A DNA stretch of 5,437 nucleotides, taken from positions 1 through 5,437 of the forward strand of contig DAOVAN010000114.1 in assembly GCA_030671005.1 (NCBI GenBank), read 5' to 3'. Each line of letters starts with the position of its first letter. Positions within the stretch are counted from its first letter, which is position 1. The notes under the pieces are model-generated. The model did not search any database. It was not told the DNA's origin and saw only the letters and a program-made list of their open reading frames with translations. Positions 1-5,378 of the stretch are shown in pieces. Source of the DNA: Caldifarciminota bacterium (GTDB lineage Bacteria > Hydrothermota > Tepidihabitantia > SM23-42). Made by a program: the position numbers and the translations under genes.

Positions 1-1
1 C

Positions 2-121
2 GCCGTCTGGTGGCTCATGAATCGCTACCTGCCACTTGATAGCGAAATGCATTTCGATGTTCTGGCGATCATTGAAGAACATAAAAAAACGAAATATGAA
101 TATATACCAGATGCTTTCTAA
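2..121 (+). CDS. YraN/UPF0102-family protein, C-terminal part only
   Basis: The reading frame is open from the window edge to TAA at 119-121 and gives the last 39 residues. The core FDVLAI (residues 18-23 of the fragment), then a charged stretch and a terminal DAF, match the end of UPF0102 (YraN-like) proteins, which typically close with RFDVVAI, a short charged loop and a (N/D)AF terminus. These are small proteins of roughly 115-130 residues with a predicted restriction-endonuclease-like fold; their role is unsettled. The presumed catalytic residues lie in the missing N-terminal part, so activity cannot be judged. No gene follows on the same strand before the convergent gene at 368-1618. The short fragment limits certainty, but the two motifs at the right spacing make chance unlikely. 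Confidence 0.6.
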   Translation, partial: AVWWLMNRYLPLDSEMHFDVLAIIEEHKKTKYEYIPDAF

Positions 122-137
122 GCGCCTGCGGCGCTTA
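119..137 (+). terminator. Hairpin over the yraN-like stop codon, possible terminator
   Basis: TAAGCGCC (119-126) and GGCGCTTA (130-137) form a perfect 8-bp, GC-rich stem with a 3-nt TGC loop, and the stop codon is part of the left arm. The next bases are GAAAAATC, not a T-run, so this is not a classical intrinsic terminator on the + strand. It could protect the 3' end of the mRNA or act with Rho. The structure is certain; the function is inferred. Confidence 0.45.
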
Positions 138-140
138 GAA

Positions 141-275
141 AAATCACAAATCACAAACTGCAAATTCCAAACAAATCACAATAACCAAAACCTGAAATCC
201 CAAATGGTGTTTTGTTATTTTGGTGCTTGGATTTTGGAATTTATTTGAGTTTTGGTGCTTGGAATTTGGAATTTT
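141..275. repeat. A/C-to-T/G switching imperfect inverted-repeat spacer element
   Basis: From about 141 to 204 the + strand is almost only A and C with scattered T (AAATCAC, AAATTCC, AACCAAAAC words). From about 205 to 275 it is almost only T and G. The halves are loosely self-complementary: AAATTCCAAA (162-171) pairs perfectly with TTTGGAATTT (265-274), and AATAACCAAAAC (180-191) pairs with GTTTTGTTATT (209-219) apart from one unpaired base. The right half holds a tandem direct repeat (218-242 and 250-274). No coding potential is credible. I recall similar CAAATTCCAAA-type intergenic repeats from metagenome-derived candidate-phylum genomes, but no search was run. Confidence 0.7.
218..274 (+). 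repeat. 25-nt tandem direct repeat, two copies at 32-nt period
   Basis: Copy 1 (218-242) and copy 2 (250-274) both begin TTTTGGTGCTTGGA and end TTTGGAATTT. They are identical at 24 of 25 positions; the only difference is T at 232 against A at 264. A 7-nt spacer (ATTTGAG) separates them. They form the T/G-rich arm of the larger inverted-repeat element. The near-identity suggests recent duplication or slippage. Confidence 0.8.
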
Positions 276-277
276 CA

Positions 278-302
278 AGAATTCGTATTTGTTTCGAATT
301 CT
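278..302. repeat. Perfect 8-bp inverted repeat AGAATTCG/CGAATTCT
   Basis: AGAATTCG (278-285) and CGAATTCT (295-302) are perfect reverse complements around a 9-nt loop. It lies between the A/T-rich repeat element and the 15-bp palindrome and has no adjoining T-run. It is either part of a composite repeat unit or a weak RNA hairpin. Function unknown. Confidence 0.5.
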
Positions 303-324
303 GTATGGTTGTGTAGTGTTCCCT

Positions 325-362
325 CGCTCTGTCATTCCGAGAATTACCGGAATGACAGAGCG
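325..362. repeat. Perfect 15-bp REP-like palindrome, 3' end of the propeller gene
   Basis: CGCTCTGTCATTCCG (325-339) and CGGAATGACAGAGCG (348-362) are perfectly complementary around an 8-nt loop (AGAATTAC). The palindrome sits 5 bp beyond the stop codon of the minus-strand propeller gene, where it would form a stable 3' hairpin. Neither strand has a T-run after the stem, so a classical intrinsic terminator is not supported. The GTCATTCCG word resembles dispersed REP-like palindromes of many bacterial genomes (recalled family resemblance). Likely roles are transcript 3'-end stabilisation or bidirectional, Rho-assisted termination between the convergent genes. Confidence 0.65.
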
Positions 363-367
363 TATTT

Positions 368-1618
368 CTATTCGATGACTATTATTTTCTCACGATATGA
401 GTTTCTGCCATCAGACAGCAAAACATAGTAGATGCCGGTACGTTCTATTGGCAGAATATATGTAGCTTCTTCACTCAACCGTTCTCTTCTAACTGCTCTA
501 CCAGTAGCATCGTATATTTCAACGACACACCTAGTGTCAATCCTTATCGGAATCGGTTCATTGGTATGTAGTATGTTTTTTGAAATCGAGAATCCCTTCT
601 TAACACCAACTGCTCCGTGTTCAACTATACCCGGCTGGTAATCATACCTAAAAAGGCCGCCCTGCGTTGCCGCGAACAATCGCATTGAATCCTGCGGATG
701 ATAAGAAAGCATGTTGATATACAGATTGCTGAGACCACTGTTCACCTGCTGCCATGTAGTACCACAATCACTTGAATACTTAACGCCTAACGTCGAGTCT
801 CCGGCAAATATACCACAAGTGTCATTCGGATAGTTCTGCCAAAGCGGATTAATGACTACGCTGCTCGAATAGATCCACCAATCAACGACCTGCCAGGTCT
901 GCCCGAAATCGGTTGAGCGGTATATGCCGTCGGACCAAGAACCACAGCCCACCGTCGCAAACCCCAGGTTTGTACACCTTGCGTTGTCAATCGACGACAC
1001 TCTTACATTTACCGGTATTCCGCTCGCCTGAGTCCAGGAATTGAATTGTCGAAAGAATAGCCCTTGGGACGTTCCGGCGAAGAAAATCGGTAAAGAATCA
1101 CCAAACGGCGCGCAATAACTAACCGCATGGACATGAGAGTCAGCCAAACCAGCGTTCCAGACAATCCATATATTGCCATCATCCTCAGTTTTGTACACCC
1201 CTGGGCCATCACAGCCAACAAGCATGATGCGCATCGGACCGGGATCTGTTATTAACATGTCTCGCGGGCAATATAACCACTCAAGCACAGCCCAAGTATA
1301 TCCCCCATCTGTTGAACGGTATATGCCATCACTGTACGTACCATCACCCAAGAGCGCATAAACAGTATCATAGTAAATAGGGTCATACATCATACAATTT
1401 ATCGGTAATCCATTGAAATGAATAAGAAGAGACCAGGTATAGCCGCCATCTGAACTATGAAATAGCGAATCAACTACTGCAACCAACATGGTGCTCGTGT
1501 CTTGCGGGTGGTGAGCCATACATTCTACGTCACGCCCTGAAAAACCAACCGGTTGCCACTGGCCCAGGGCAAGCACAAAACATACTGACAACAACAGGCC
1601 AAGAAATACTTTTCTCAT
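368..1618 (-). CDS. Secreted Asp-box beta-propeller protein with T9SS-type C-terminal sorting domain
   Basis: A 416-residue exported protein of unknown binding partner. Residues 1-19 are a clear signal peptide: MRK, a hydrophobic core, and ALG before Q20 as a plausible cleavage site. Five Asp boxes (S/T-x-D-x-G-x-T-W type) follow at about 55-62 SSDGGYTW, 102-109 STDGGYTW, 144-151 TEDDGNIW (degenerate), 235-242 STDFGQTW and 282-289 SSDCGTTW. HPQD motifs near residues 37-40 and 307-310 mark matching blade positions. This is the sialidase/BNR-like propeller fold, but no sialidase active-site arginines can be assigned, so an enzymatic role is not claimed. Residues about 340-416 (VEIYDATGRAV, then GIYYVLLSDG and KIIVIE) resemble type IX (Por) secretion sorting domains, suggesting outer-membrane export and surface attachment. 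An ATG five codons upstream (1633) is rejected: it would precede the predicted transcript start, whereas ATG 1618 has GGAGGAG just before it. Confidence 0.85.
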   Translation of the reverse strand: MRKVFLGLLLSVCFVLALGQWQPVGFSGRDVECMAHHPQDTSTMLVAVVDSLFHSSDGGYTWSLLIHFNGLPINCMMYDPIYYDTVYALLGDGTYSDGIYRSTDGGYTWAVLEWLYCPRDMLITDPGPMRIMLVGCDGPGVYKTEDDGNIWIVWNAGLADSHVHAVSYCAPFGDSLPIFFAGTSQGLFFRQFNSWTQASGIPVNVRVSSIDNARCTNLGFATVGCGSWSDGIYRSTDFGQTWQVVDWWIYSSSVVINPLWQNYPNDTCGIFAGDSTLGVKYSSDCGTTWQQVNSGLSNLYINMLSYHPQDSMRLFAATQGGLFRYDYQPGIVEHGAVGVKKGFSISKNILHTNEPIPIRIDTRCVVEIYDATGRAVRRERLSEEATYILPIERTGIYYVLLSDGRNSYREKIIVIE

Positions 1619-1621
1619 AAG

Positions 1622-1628
1622 CTCCTCC
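1622..1628 (-). promoter_or_regulatory. Strong Shine-Dalgarno deciding the propeller-gene start
   Basis: On the minus strand GGAGGAG is followed by CTT and then ATG (1618-1616), a near-ideal ribosome-binding site. It fixes the start at 1618 rather than 1633, whose ATG lies one base after the -10 box and has no SD. Confidence 0.85.
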
Positions 1629-1633
1629 ATCAT

Positions 1634-1662
1634 ATTATACTTTCTATAGAATGGATTGTAAA
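1634..1662 (-). promoter_or_regulatory. Near-consensus sigma-70 promoter of the propeller gene
   Basis: On the minus strand TTTACA (1662-1657; 5 of 6 against TTGACA) is separated by exactly 17 bp from TATAAT (1639-1634; 6 of 6). The predicted transcript start is about 1627-1628, leaving a leader of about 10 nt that is essentially the Shine-Dalgarno itself. A strong housekeeping promoter suggests steady, high expression. Confidence 0.8.
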
Positions 1663-1698
1663 GGGTGAAAAAAGTGTGAAATACTCTGCCTTTCCATC

Positions 1699-1815
1699 AT
1701 GAGCTCCGGCTACTACGAATTCGAATCCGGAATTGTTTGCGGCCGTTCTATAACACCAGTCTCTATTGACATGATAAACGATTCTAGTAGAATTACCTGT
1801 TCGGGGGTGGAATAG
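1699..1815 (+). other. Candidate 38-codon upstream ORF abutting the kinase start
   Basis: An ATG at 1699 opens a 38-codon frame (MSSGYYEFESG..., ending CSGVE) that stops with TAG at 1813-1815, directly against the kinase ATG at 1816 and in the same frame. There is no Shine-Dalgarno before 1699, the peptide matches nothing I recognise, and the kinase promoter lies inside the frame. It is therefore probably non-coding. It is listed because the frame and the exact stop-start junction are real and could matter if a transcript begins further upstream. Confidence 0.15.
1766..1793 (+). promoter_or_regulatory. Sigma-70-like promoter of the kinase/regulator operon
   Basis: TTGACA (1766-1771; 6 of 6) is followed after 16 bp by TAGAAT (1788-1793; 5 of 6 against TATAAT). 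The predicted transcript start is near 1800, giving a leader of about 16 nt before ATG 1816. The GGGGGTGG at 1803-1810 serves as a G-rich ribosome-binding site 5 nt before the ATG. The divergent propeller promoter lies about 100 bp upstream, so the two are separate elements. A GTGTGAA word at 1674-1680 resembles half of the putative regulator sites downstream of the operon, which leaves weak room for autoregulation. Confidence 0.7.
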
Positions 1816-3861
1816 ATGGACATTAACGTAAAAATACTTGCTGCGATCCTGGCGGCGATGCTCAATCTCATCCTCATTGTATTTGTATCACTACGCAATC
1901 GCCGTCACATCGTGTACCGGTCGTTCCTCTTGATATCTTTCTGCCTGTTAATGTGGAATCTAAGGGTCATCATTTCGGGTCTTGTGCAATTGGACAACAT
2001 TAATTCACTCTACGCAGTTCTCGTTACGCAAGTATTCTATCCGATGGTTTCAGTGTGCCTTTATATCTTGCCGGTTGCGGTATTACAATTCACCGTTTCT
2101 TTTATCGGATTTGAGTCTAAGCTATCGCAATACCTCGTGAGAGCCGCCTATATTGTGGCCTTTGTTTTATCGTTTCTGTATGTATCCGAATTTTTCTCCA
2201 ACTGGGCTAATGATCGCATATTTTGGTCGTTCTTTCTGCCGATATTCTTAGTGTCGTTAATTCTCGTAGCCCAAGCGTACTTTCGCTCACAACGGCCATT
2301 GGAGCGCGCCCGGTTCAGCTTGCTGATCATCGCAGGAACAATAGGCGTCACCGGTGCAATTACCGAGGATATTCTCATTGCTTCCGGCATCAACGCTGGA
2401 GGCCTCGGCAACATTGCAAACGCAACATACTCGCTTCTCGTAGCTGTATGTCTATTTCGCCACCGCCTCTTTGACGTAAGTGTAACAACAAGAAGAATAA
2501 TCGGCTTCGCATTTGCCTCGTTGATTTTGGTGGCCGCGGCTTTCATCGTTTCAGAATTACTAAAATTATCAACACTAATGCCGTATGTTTACATATTCAT
2601 TGCCGTGCTACTTCTGCTTATCTTTGGCCGCAAACTAATCCCATTGATAGAGAAGATCGTATTCAAGAAATCCACTTTCATCTATCAAACCATCGATGGC
2701 ATACGCCTCACATTGGACAAGGCACAGAATATGACCGACCTGCTAAAGCTTTCTGGGGATATACTGAAACAAAATCTTGGGGTTGCTCAATGCCTATGCG
2801 TTGCGTTCGACGACATCACGCAACGCTATCGGCTCTTCTGGCCAGCAAGCACCGGAAAAGCCCACATCGGTCAATCAGAATCATTAAATAACGTTATCAA
2901 ATGGACGGACGCGCACGGAAGTGCCGAGCCGCTGATTTATGACGAAATGCGTCATAATCTGAGTTTCGGTACTCACAATAAAACACGCAATAAGGAACTA
3001 GTGGCCGTTATGGCTGACATTGAGAAGATAGGGTACGAAGTATACTTACCCCTGCTTTCTGACAACAGATTGGAAGGTATGATGTTGCTAAGCGAAAAAG
3101 AGAACGGGCGGGCATTCACTGATGCCGATGTTCGTTTCATGAAACTACTATCATACAATTGTACCTTATGGCTACAGCGCCTGAGAATGCTCGAAAAAAT
3201 CGGGCAATTAGAGGCATTAGCTGGTCTTGGCGAAATGGCCGCATACATAGCACACGAAGTGAAAAATCCCCTCACGATCATCCGGTCTTCAGCACAACTC
3301 ATGAAATCCGGGCAGCACGACAGACAAAATACAGCCATGATCGTTGAGGAATGTGATCGGTTGAGTCGAGTCGTGACGAAGATGCTCGATTTTTCCAAAG
3401 CACCGGACCCCAATTCACAACGTATTGATATACAGAAAGCGATCAAACAATGGGTTGATGAAATAGCGCAGGCTCGACAATCAGATGATCTAGACATAAG
3501 AATCGAAGTTATAACAAAGATACCCGACGTTGTTTTTGATCCAGATCATCTAAAACAAGTCGTCACGAATCTGCTCTTAAATGCAATCGAGGCAATGCAG
3601 GGAAATGGTCAACTCAAGATCTCTCTATCAAAGGACCAGAAAATGGTGCTGTTAGCAATAAGCGACCGCGGACCCGGGATTCGCTACAAAGATCAGTCAA
3701 ACATCTTCAGACTCTTCTACTCTACAAAACCGGCAGGCACAGGACTTGGTCTGCCCATAACCCGAAGACTGTTGGAACTGAACAACGGCACCATAGAAAT
3801 CAACTCACGAGCAGGAAAGGGATGCACGGTCACAATCAGACTGCCCTGTTGGAGCGACTAA
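1816..3861 (+). CDS. Membrane sensor histidine kinase (multi-TM, GAF, HisKA, HATPase_c)
   Basis: A 681-residue inner-membrane kinase of a two-component system. About seven hydrophobic helices span residues 5-214, ending in the CLFRHRLFDVSV motif typical of 7TM-type sensor kinases. Two more (about 226-247 and 253-270) follow. Residues about 295-455 fit a GAF-like cytosolic sensor domain, and a short helix (455-472) leads into the dimerisation domain. The H-box IAHEVKNPLTII carries the phospho-accepting H480 and is of the NtrB/HPK4 style usual for partners of sigma-54 regulators. The ATPase has the N-box NLLLNAIEAM (585-594, N589), G1 DRGPG (617-621), F-box FRLFYSTK (631-638) and G2 GTGLGL (641-646); nothing is missing. 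There is an in-frame TAG just before ATG 1816, so the frame cannot extend upstream. It lies 2 bp before its cognate regulator. The signal sensed is unknown. Length and layout recall PEP-CTERM-system kinases (PrsK), but I see no evidence for that system here. Confidence 0.93.
   Translation: MDINVKILAAILAAMLNLILIVFVSLRNRRHIVYRSFLLISFCLLMWNLRVIISGLVQLDNINSLYAVLVTQVFYPMVSVCLYILPVAVLQFTVSFIGFESKLSQYLVRAAYIVAFVLSFLYVSEFFSNWANDRIFWSFFLPIFLVSLILVAQAYFRSQRPLERARFSLLIIAGTIGVTGAITEDILIASGINAGGLGNIANATYSLLVAVCLFRHRLFDVSVTTRRIIGFAFASLILVAAAFIVSELLKLSTLMPYVYIFIAVLLLLIFGRKLIPLIEKIVFKKSTFIYQTIDGIRLTLDKAQNMTDLLKLSGDILKQNLGVAQCLCVAFDDITQRYRLFWPASTGKAHIGQSESLNNVIKWTDAHGSAEPLIYDEMRHNLSFGTHNKTRNKELVAVMADIEKIGYEVYLPLLSDNRLEGMMLLSEKENGRAFTDADVRFMKLLSYNCTLWLQRLRMLEKIGQLEALAGLGEMAAYIAHEVKNPLTIIRSSAQLMKSGQHDRQNTAMIVEECDRLSRVVTKMLDFSKAPDPNSQRIDIQKAIKQWVDEIAQARQSDDLDIRIEVITKIPDVVFDPDHLKQVVTNLLLNAIEAMQGNGQLKISLSKDQKMVLLAISDRGPGIRYKDQSNIFRLFYSTKPAGTGLGLPITRRLLELNNGTIEINSRAGKGCTVTIRLPCWSD
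3851..3854 (+). promoter_or_regulatory. Ribosome-binding site deciding the regulator start
   Basis: GGAG inside the last codons of the kinase gene lies 9 nt before ATG 3864. An earlier in-frame ATG at 3822 would overlap the kinase by 40 bp, lacks a comparable site and adds 14 residues not expected before a receiver domain. The location predicts translational coupling of kinase and regulator. Confidence 0.7.
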
Positions 3862-3863
3862 GC

Positions 3864-5213
3864 ATGACCAAAGACGGTGTCCTCATTGTCGACGATGAAG
3901 AAAACATGTGCCGAATACTATCCCAGCTACTCACCCGGGATGGGTACACGGTATATGCTGCGGGCAATGCTCACGACGCCCTAAAGTTATTCAGGCAGCA
4001 CGATGTGGTCTTGGTGATAACCGACCTTGTGATGCCCGGTGTTAACGGACTAATCCTGCTCTCCAAGCTGAAAGAAATCGACCCCTCGATACCCGTGATC
4101 ATGGTCACTGCCTATGGGACTGTAGATACAGCGGTCGAAGCAATGAAAAAGGGTGCATACGACTACGTTCTCAAGCCATTCGATAACGATGAATTGCTCT
4201 TCGCCGTAAGAAAAGCGATCTCCTCAAACAAATACAGGCGGAGCAAGCTGTACCGCAGCACCCCCGGTAATCTCCTCATCGGTTCCAGTGAGAAAATCGC
4301 ACATGTCTACGAGATGATCGATAAAATCGCAGACAGCATGGGAACGGTCTTGATCTACGGCGAAACTGGTACCGGTAAGGAGCTCGTAGCGCGTGAGATC
4401 CACAATCGTAGTACGCGCAGCGACGGGCCATTCATAAGCGTCAACTGCGCAGCGTTACCCGACACGTTGCTTGAATCAGAGCTCTTTGGTTATGAAAAAG
4501 GTGCCTTCACGGGCGCCATCAACTCAAAGCCGGGTAGATTTGAATTGGCCGGCGGCGGCACTATCTTTCTCGACGAAATAGGCGACATGAGCATTCTCAT
4601 GCAAACAAAAGTACTGAGGGTGCTACAAGACAAGACTATCACTCGTCTGGGCGGGACAAAATCAAGAAAAGTCGACGTACGGATCACCGCCGCGACGAAC
4701 AAGAACATCGAAAGTGCCTGTAAAGAAAGCACGTTCCGGCAAGATCTTTACTATCGTATCAACGTCTTGAACTTGACTATCCCACCCTTACGCGAACACA
4801 AAGAGGACATTCTAGATATTGCCGAGTACTTCGTAGAATATTACTGCAAAAGAGACGATCGCCCCATGAAGAGATTGTCAGCCGAGAGTAGCACTCATCT
4901 CCTCGCATATGACTGGCCCGGTAATGTGAGGGAACTCGAAAATGCAATCGAGCGGGCAGTGGTGCTCTCTACGCAAGACGAAATCAAGCCGGAAGACCTC
5001 GGTCTTCAAACGAGGATCCAGGATCCGAAGAACAGCCTGAAAGACTCGATCCGCTCAACCACCGCGGAGATAGAAAAACAGGCAATCCTCAATGCCTTGA
5101 AGCAAAGTAAAGGCAACAGAAGTAAAGCAGCAAAAATCCTAGGTATATCAAGACGGACAATAATAAACAAAATAAAGTTGTACAATATCAGTAGTGCAGA
5201 AAAGTGTGAATAA
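3864..5213 (+). CDS. NtrC-family sigma-54-dependent response regulator
   Basis: A 449-residue enhancer-binding regulator, the partner of the kinase just upstream (2-bp gap). The receiver domain (5-118) has the acidic pair D10/D11, phospho-acceptor D54 in ITDLVMPG, T82 and K104 in LKPF. The AAA+ sigma-54 interaction domain (about 137-365) has Walker A GETGTGKE (166-173), the sigma-54-contacting loop GAFTGA (213-218), Walker B TIFLDEIG (233-240), the arginine-finger region FRQDLYYRI (291-299) and sensor II WPGNVREL (351-358). The C-terminal Fis-type helix-turn-helix (about 404-442) ends in AAKILGISRRTIINKI. All motifs needed for ATP-driven opening of sigma-54 promoters are intact. It should be activated by phosphorylation at D54 and bind paired sites upstream of -24/-12 promoters; such a promoter and inverted repeats lie immediately downstream. 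The target genes cannot be known from the protein alone. Confidence 0.95.
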   Translation: MTKDGVLIVDDEENMCRILSQLLTRDGYTVYAAGNAHDALKLFRQHDVVLVITDLVMPGVNGLILLSKLKEIDPSIPVIMVTAYGTVDTAVEAMKKGAYDYVLKPFDNDELLFAVRKAISSNKYRRSKLYRSTPGNLLIGSSEKIAHVYEMIDKIADSMGTVLIYGETGTGKELVAREIHNRSTRSDGPFISVNCAALPDTLLESELFGYEKGAFTGAINSKPGRFELAGGGTIFLDEIGDMSILMQTKVLRVLQDKTITRLGGTKSRKVDVRITAATNKNIESACKESTFRQDLYYRINVLNLTIPPLREHKEDILDIAEYFVEYYCKRDDRPMKRLSAESSTHLLAYDWPGNVRELENAIERAVVLSTQDEIKPEDLGLQTRIQDPKNSLKDSIRSTTAEIEKQAILNALKQSKGNRSKAAKILGISRRTIINKIKLYNISSAEKCE

Positions 5214-5223
5214 CCTTGCACGG
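5204..5223 (+). promoter_or_regulatory. Weak second copy of the putative regulator-binding site
   Basis: This 20-bp stretch, beginning GTGTGAAT and ending TTGCACGG, matches the perfect site at 5237-5256 at 13 of 20 positions, including both GTGTG and TGCAC cores. It overlaps the regulator's stop codon. The centre-to-centre distance of 33 bp is about three helical turns, so both sites would face the same side of the DNA, as expected for paired NtrC-type sites. The sequence match is modest. Confidence 0.35.
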
Positions 5224-5236
5224 TTTTGCCGACGAT

Positions 5237-5256
5237 GTGTGCATCCACGTGCACAC
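5237..5256 (+). promoter_or_regulatory. Perfect inverted repeat, putative enhancer site for the regulator
   Basis: GTGTGCA (5237-5243) and TGCACAC (5250-5256) are perfect reverse complements around a 6-bp centre. The 20-bp dyad is centred about 119 bp upstream of the predicted sigma-54 transcript start, within the usual range for enhancer sites of NtrC-family activators. The TGCAC half-sites also resemble classical NtrC sites. There is no T-run after it, so a terminator is less likely. Binding by the adjacent regulator is inferred. Confidence 0.55.
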
Positions 5257-5339
5257 CAACTTCCGTAGCCACCACAGGTAATCCACTCATATCCTCGAAA
5301 AGTCAGAAGATACTGAGGAAACGTCAGCTCACCTAGCCC

Positions 5340-5355
5340 AGGCACAAGTATTGCA
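5340..5355 (+). promoter_or_regulatory. Sigma-54 (-24/-12) promoter of the downstream gene
   Basis: The sequence AGGCACAAGTATTGCA matches the consensus TGGCACG-N4-TTGC(A/T). It has the invariant GG at 5341-5342 and GC at 5353-5354 with the obligatory 10 bp between them; only the flanking T (A here) and the G after GGCAC (A here) differ. The predicted transcript start is about 5364-5367, just before the GGAGG of the next gene. The correct spacing, the orientation and the location immediately after a sigma-54 activator gene reinforce one another. Confidence 0.78.
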
Positions 5356-5368
5356 CGTTTCCCAGTAC

Positions 5369-5373
5369 GGAGG
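5369..5373 (+). promoter_or_regulatory. Shine-Dalgarno of the 3'-truncated gene
   Basis: GGAGG lies 5 nt before ATG 5379 and only 2 nt before ATG 5376, which favours 5379 as the start of the next gene. Confidence 0.7.
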
Positions 5374-5378
5374 ATATG

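Noticed and set aside
36..248. 70-codon + strand frame across the spacer
   Set aside because: It starts out of frame inside the yraN-like gene and most of it is translation of the A/C-T/G repeat; low-complexity product, no ribosome-binding site.
144..335. 63-codon minus-strand frame across the spacer
   Set aside because: Its product (runs of N, K, Q, S, then V, I, F) is what the repeat element yields on the opposite strand; it also begins inside the 15-bp palindrome.
1718..1734. Imperfect palindromic cluster (AATTC ... GAATT) in the divergent spacer
   Set aside because: The stem is only 5 bp and built from short self-complementary words (GAATTC, TCCGGA); too weak to call an operator.
2148..2546. 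132-codon minus-strand frame inside the kinase gene
   Set aside because: It is antisense to the membrane region of a well-supported kinase, has no ribosome-binding site, and its composition is that of a shadow frame.
2973..3497. 174-codon minus-strand frame inside the kinase gene
   Set aside because: It is antisense to the GAF/HisKA region; a Ser/Cys/Arg-rich product typical of a shadow frame.
1816..5213. Assignment of the pair as PEP-CTERM PrsK/PrsR
   Set aside because: Protein lengths and order are similar, but there is no exosortase, PEP-CTERM protein or exopolysaccharide gene in the window.
5216..5229. Second possible -24/-12 element (TTGCACG then TTGC)
   Set aside because: It lacks the invariant GG and the spacing between elements is one base short.
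5214..5305. Minus-strand stretch reading SGLPVVATEVG, like a family-4 glycosyltransferase motif
   Set aside because: The match is short and striking, with RNY-like codons, but the frame has stops just upstream (within 5306-5335) and runs into the antisense of the regulator gene downstream. The stretch also contains the dyad. A degraded gene fragment cannot be excluded, but a regulatory spacer explains the region better.
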